From an uncultured Lachnospiraceae bacterium (GTDB taxonomy: Bacteria; Bacillota; Clostridia; Lachnospirales; Lachnospiraceae): a stretch of DNA of 5,664 nucleotides. The notes below the pieces were generated by a model that searched no databases, was not told the DNA's origin, and saw only the letters and a program-made list of their open reading frames with translations. The translations under genes and the position numbers were made by a program. Positions 5,365 to 5,664 of the stretch are shown one piece after another. Position 1 is the first letter of the stretch, and each line of letters begins with the position of its first letter. The stretch is from NCBI GenBank assembly GCA_902796375.1, contig CADBOW010000041.1, positions 1 through 5,664 of the forward strand, read 5' to 3'.

Positions 5365-5476
5365 GTAGTAGCGATGCAATGGCGTTTCGCAGATTCCGGA
5401 AATCGGAGCAACGCCGGCACTCGCTCCTCTCTTTCCGAAAGCTGCGAAGCGAAGGTTACAGAAATCGCTGAGCTAC
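5365..5476 (+). other. Long imperfect hairpin in the amt mRNA leader (candidate structured RNA element)
   Basis: The arms pair in order. GTAG (5365-5368) pairs with CTAC (5473-5476). TAGCGAT (5369-5375) pairs with ATCGCTG (5464-5470). CGTTTCGCAG (5383-5392) pairs with CTGCGAAGCG (5442-5451). CGGAAA (5397-5402) pairs with TTTCCG (5432-5437). GGAGC (5405-5409) pairs with GCTCC (5423-5427), leaving a 13-nt loop (5410-5422). That is about 32 base pairs with small internal loops. An alternative stem, GGCGTT (5381-5386) with AACGCC (5410-5415), excludes part of it, so a switch is conceivable. A further small stem is AAGCT (5478-5482) with AGCTT (5486-5490). I do not recognise a known riboswitch class. 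It could also be a palindromic interspersed repeat. Confidence 0.6.
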
Positions 5477-5516
5477 GAAGCTGACAGCTTGGGACGGACG
5501 AAATAAGAAAGAGAGT

Positions 5517-5522
5517 GAGGTG
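5517..5522 (+). promoter_or_regulatory. Ribosome binding site of amt
   Basis: GAGGTG, a six-base match to the anti-Shine-Dalgarno sequence, lies seven nt before the ATG at 5530 and supports that start. It sits in a purine-rich unstructured stretch (from about 5498) beyond the leader hairpins. Confidence 0.75.
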
Positions 5523-5529
5523 CTTATCT

Positions 5530-5664
5530 ATGTTAGAGGAAGTTTTAGGTAAAGTGGACGGGGAATTGTTCGCTGTATGGTTCCTGATCGGAGCCGCGCT
5601 GGTGTTCTGGATGCAGGCCGGTTTTGCAATGGTGGAGACCGGATTTGCAAGAGCAAAGAATGCA
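5530..5664 (+). CDS. amt: Ammonium transporter, N-terminal 45 residues (3' end outside window)
   Basis: Amt proteins are trimeric membrane channels that take up ammonium. The visible part starts MLEEVLGKVDGELFAVW and continues into the first membrane helix, with ALVFWMQAGFAMVETGFARA (24-42... roughly) followed by KNA. The MQAGFAMVETGF..AKN block is characteristic of the Amt clade common in Clostridia and archaea. There is no signal peptide, as expected for members that start directly with this helix. The ATG has a good ribosome binding site. The gene is cut at the window edge after 45 codons; most Amt proteins have about 400 residues or more, and a PII gene (glnK) often follows, which cannot be seen here. 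It is preceded by a strong promoter, a terminator-like hairpin and a structured leader, pointing to control after initiation. Together with glnN it belongs to nitrogen assimilation. Confidence 0.93.
   Translation, partial: MLEEVLGKVDGELFAVWFLIGAALVFWMQAGFAMVETGFARAKNA

Noticed and set aside
5299..5484. A 61-codon plus-strand frame (MKRQGRLGVILRGAFS...) whose ATG coincides with the predicted amt transcription start, as in a leaderless mRNA.
   Set aside because: No ribosome binding site, no recognisable protein, and it runs through the terminator hairpin and the long inverted repeat, whose pairing explains the sequence better. A leader peptide cannot be fully excluded.
5481..5510. CTGACAG followed by CGAAATA, superficially like hammerhead ribozyme core segments.
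   Set aside because: The core CUGANGA and the required three-stem arrangement are absent.
5299..5529. Glutamine riboswitch (glnA or Downstream-peptide motif) or ANTAR two-hairpin target in the amt leader.
   Set aside because: The glutamine riboswitch motifs are known from cyanobacteria and relatives and I could not find their conserved bases. ANTAR targets need paired hexaloop hairpins before the terminator, and there is no room for them.

Overview
The window looks like a chromosomal segment from an anaerobic Firmicute, most plausibly a gut Clostridia member such as a Lachnospiraceae species. This is an inference from gene content: a type III glutamine synthetase, a fused FeoA-FeoB iron transporter, a FeoB-associated Cys-rich membrane peptide, strong AGGAGG-type ribosome binding sites and moderate G+C. 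No mobile element, CRISPR array, tRNA or rRNA was seen.

Layout. Positions 1-1311 (+) hold the 3' part of a type III glutamine synthetase gene (glnN), cut by the left edge. A 17-bp exact tandem duplication follows, then an intrinsic terminator (1425-1484). That terminator lies inside a convergent 58-residue gene on the minus strand (1384-1560), which I read as a FeoB-associated Cys-rich membrane protein. Between this small gene and feoB (1561-1682) lie a near-perfect 10-bp tandem array and a hairpin. The minus strand then carries a 788-residue FeoA-FeoB fusion (1683-4049). Just upstream, overlapping it by ATGA, is a GT2-family membrane glycosyltransferase (4046-5128). A well-formed promoter (TTGACT-17-TATATT with extended -10) at 5161-5189 should drive glycosyltransferase, feoAB and the small gene as one operon. 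The right end is divergent: a second near-consensus promoter (TTGACA-17-TACAAT, 5264-5292) is followed at once by a terminator-like hairpin and a long structured leader, then the first 45 codons of an ammonium transporter gene (amt, 5530-5664).

Functional reading. Two nitrogen-assimilation genes (ammonium-using glutamine synthetase and ammonium uptake) flank a ferrous-iron uptake operon led by a glycosyltransferase. Whether the glycosyltransferase has any link to iron uptake cannot be judged from sequence; ATGA coupling suggests co-translation.

The less ordinary parts are the non-coding ones. They are the amt leader (promoter, immediate terminator and a roughly 112-nt imperfect hairpin), the 10-bp repeat array with an ATG every turn between feoB and its small partner, and the glnN terminator nested in antisense within a coding region. 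I did not find clear evidence for an entirely new multi-gene system.
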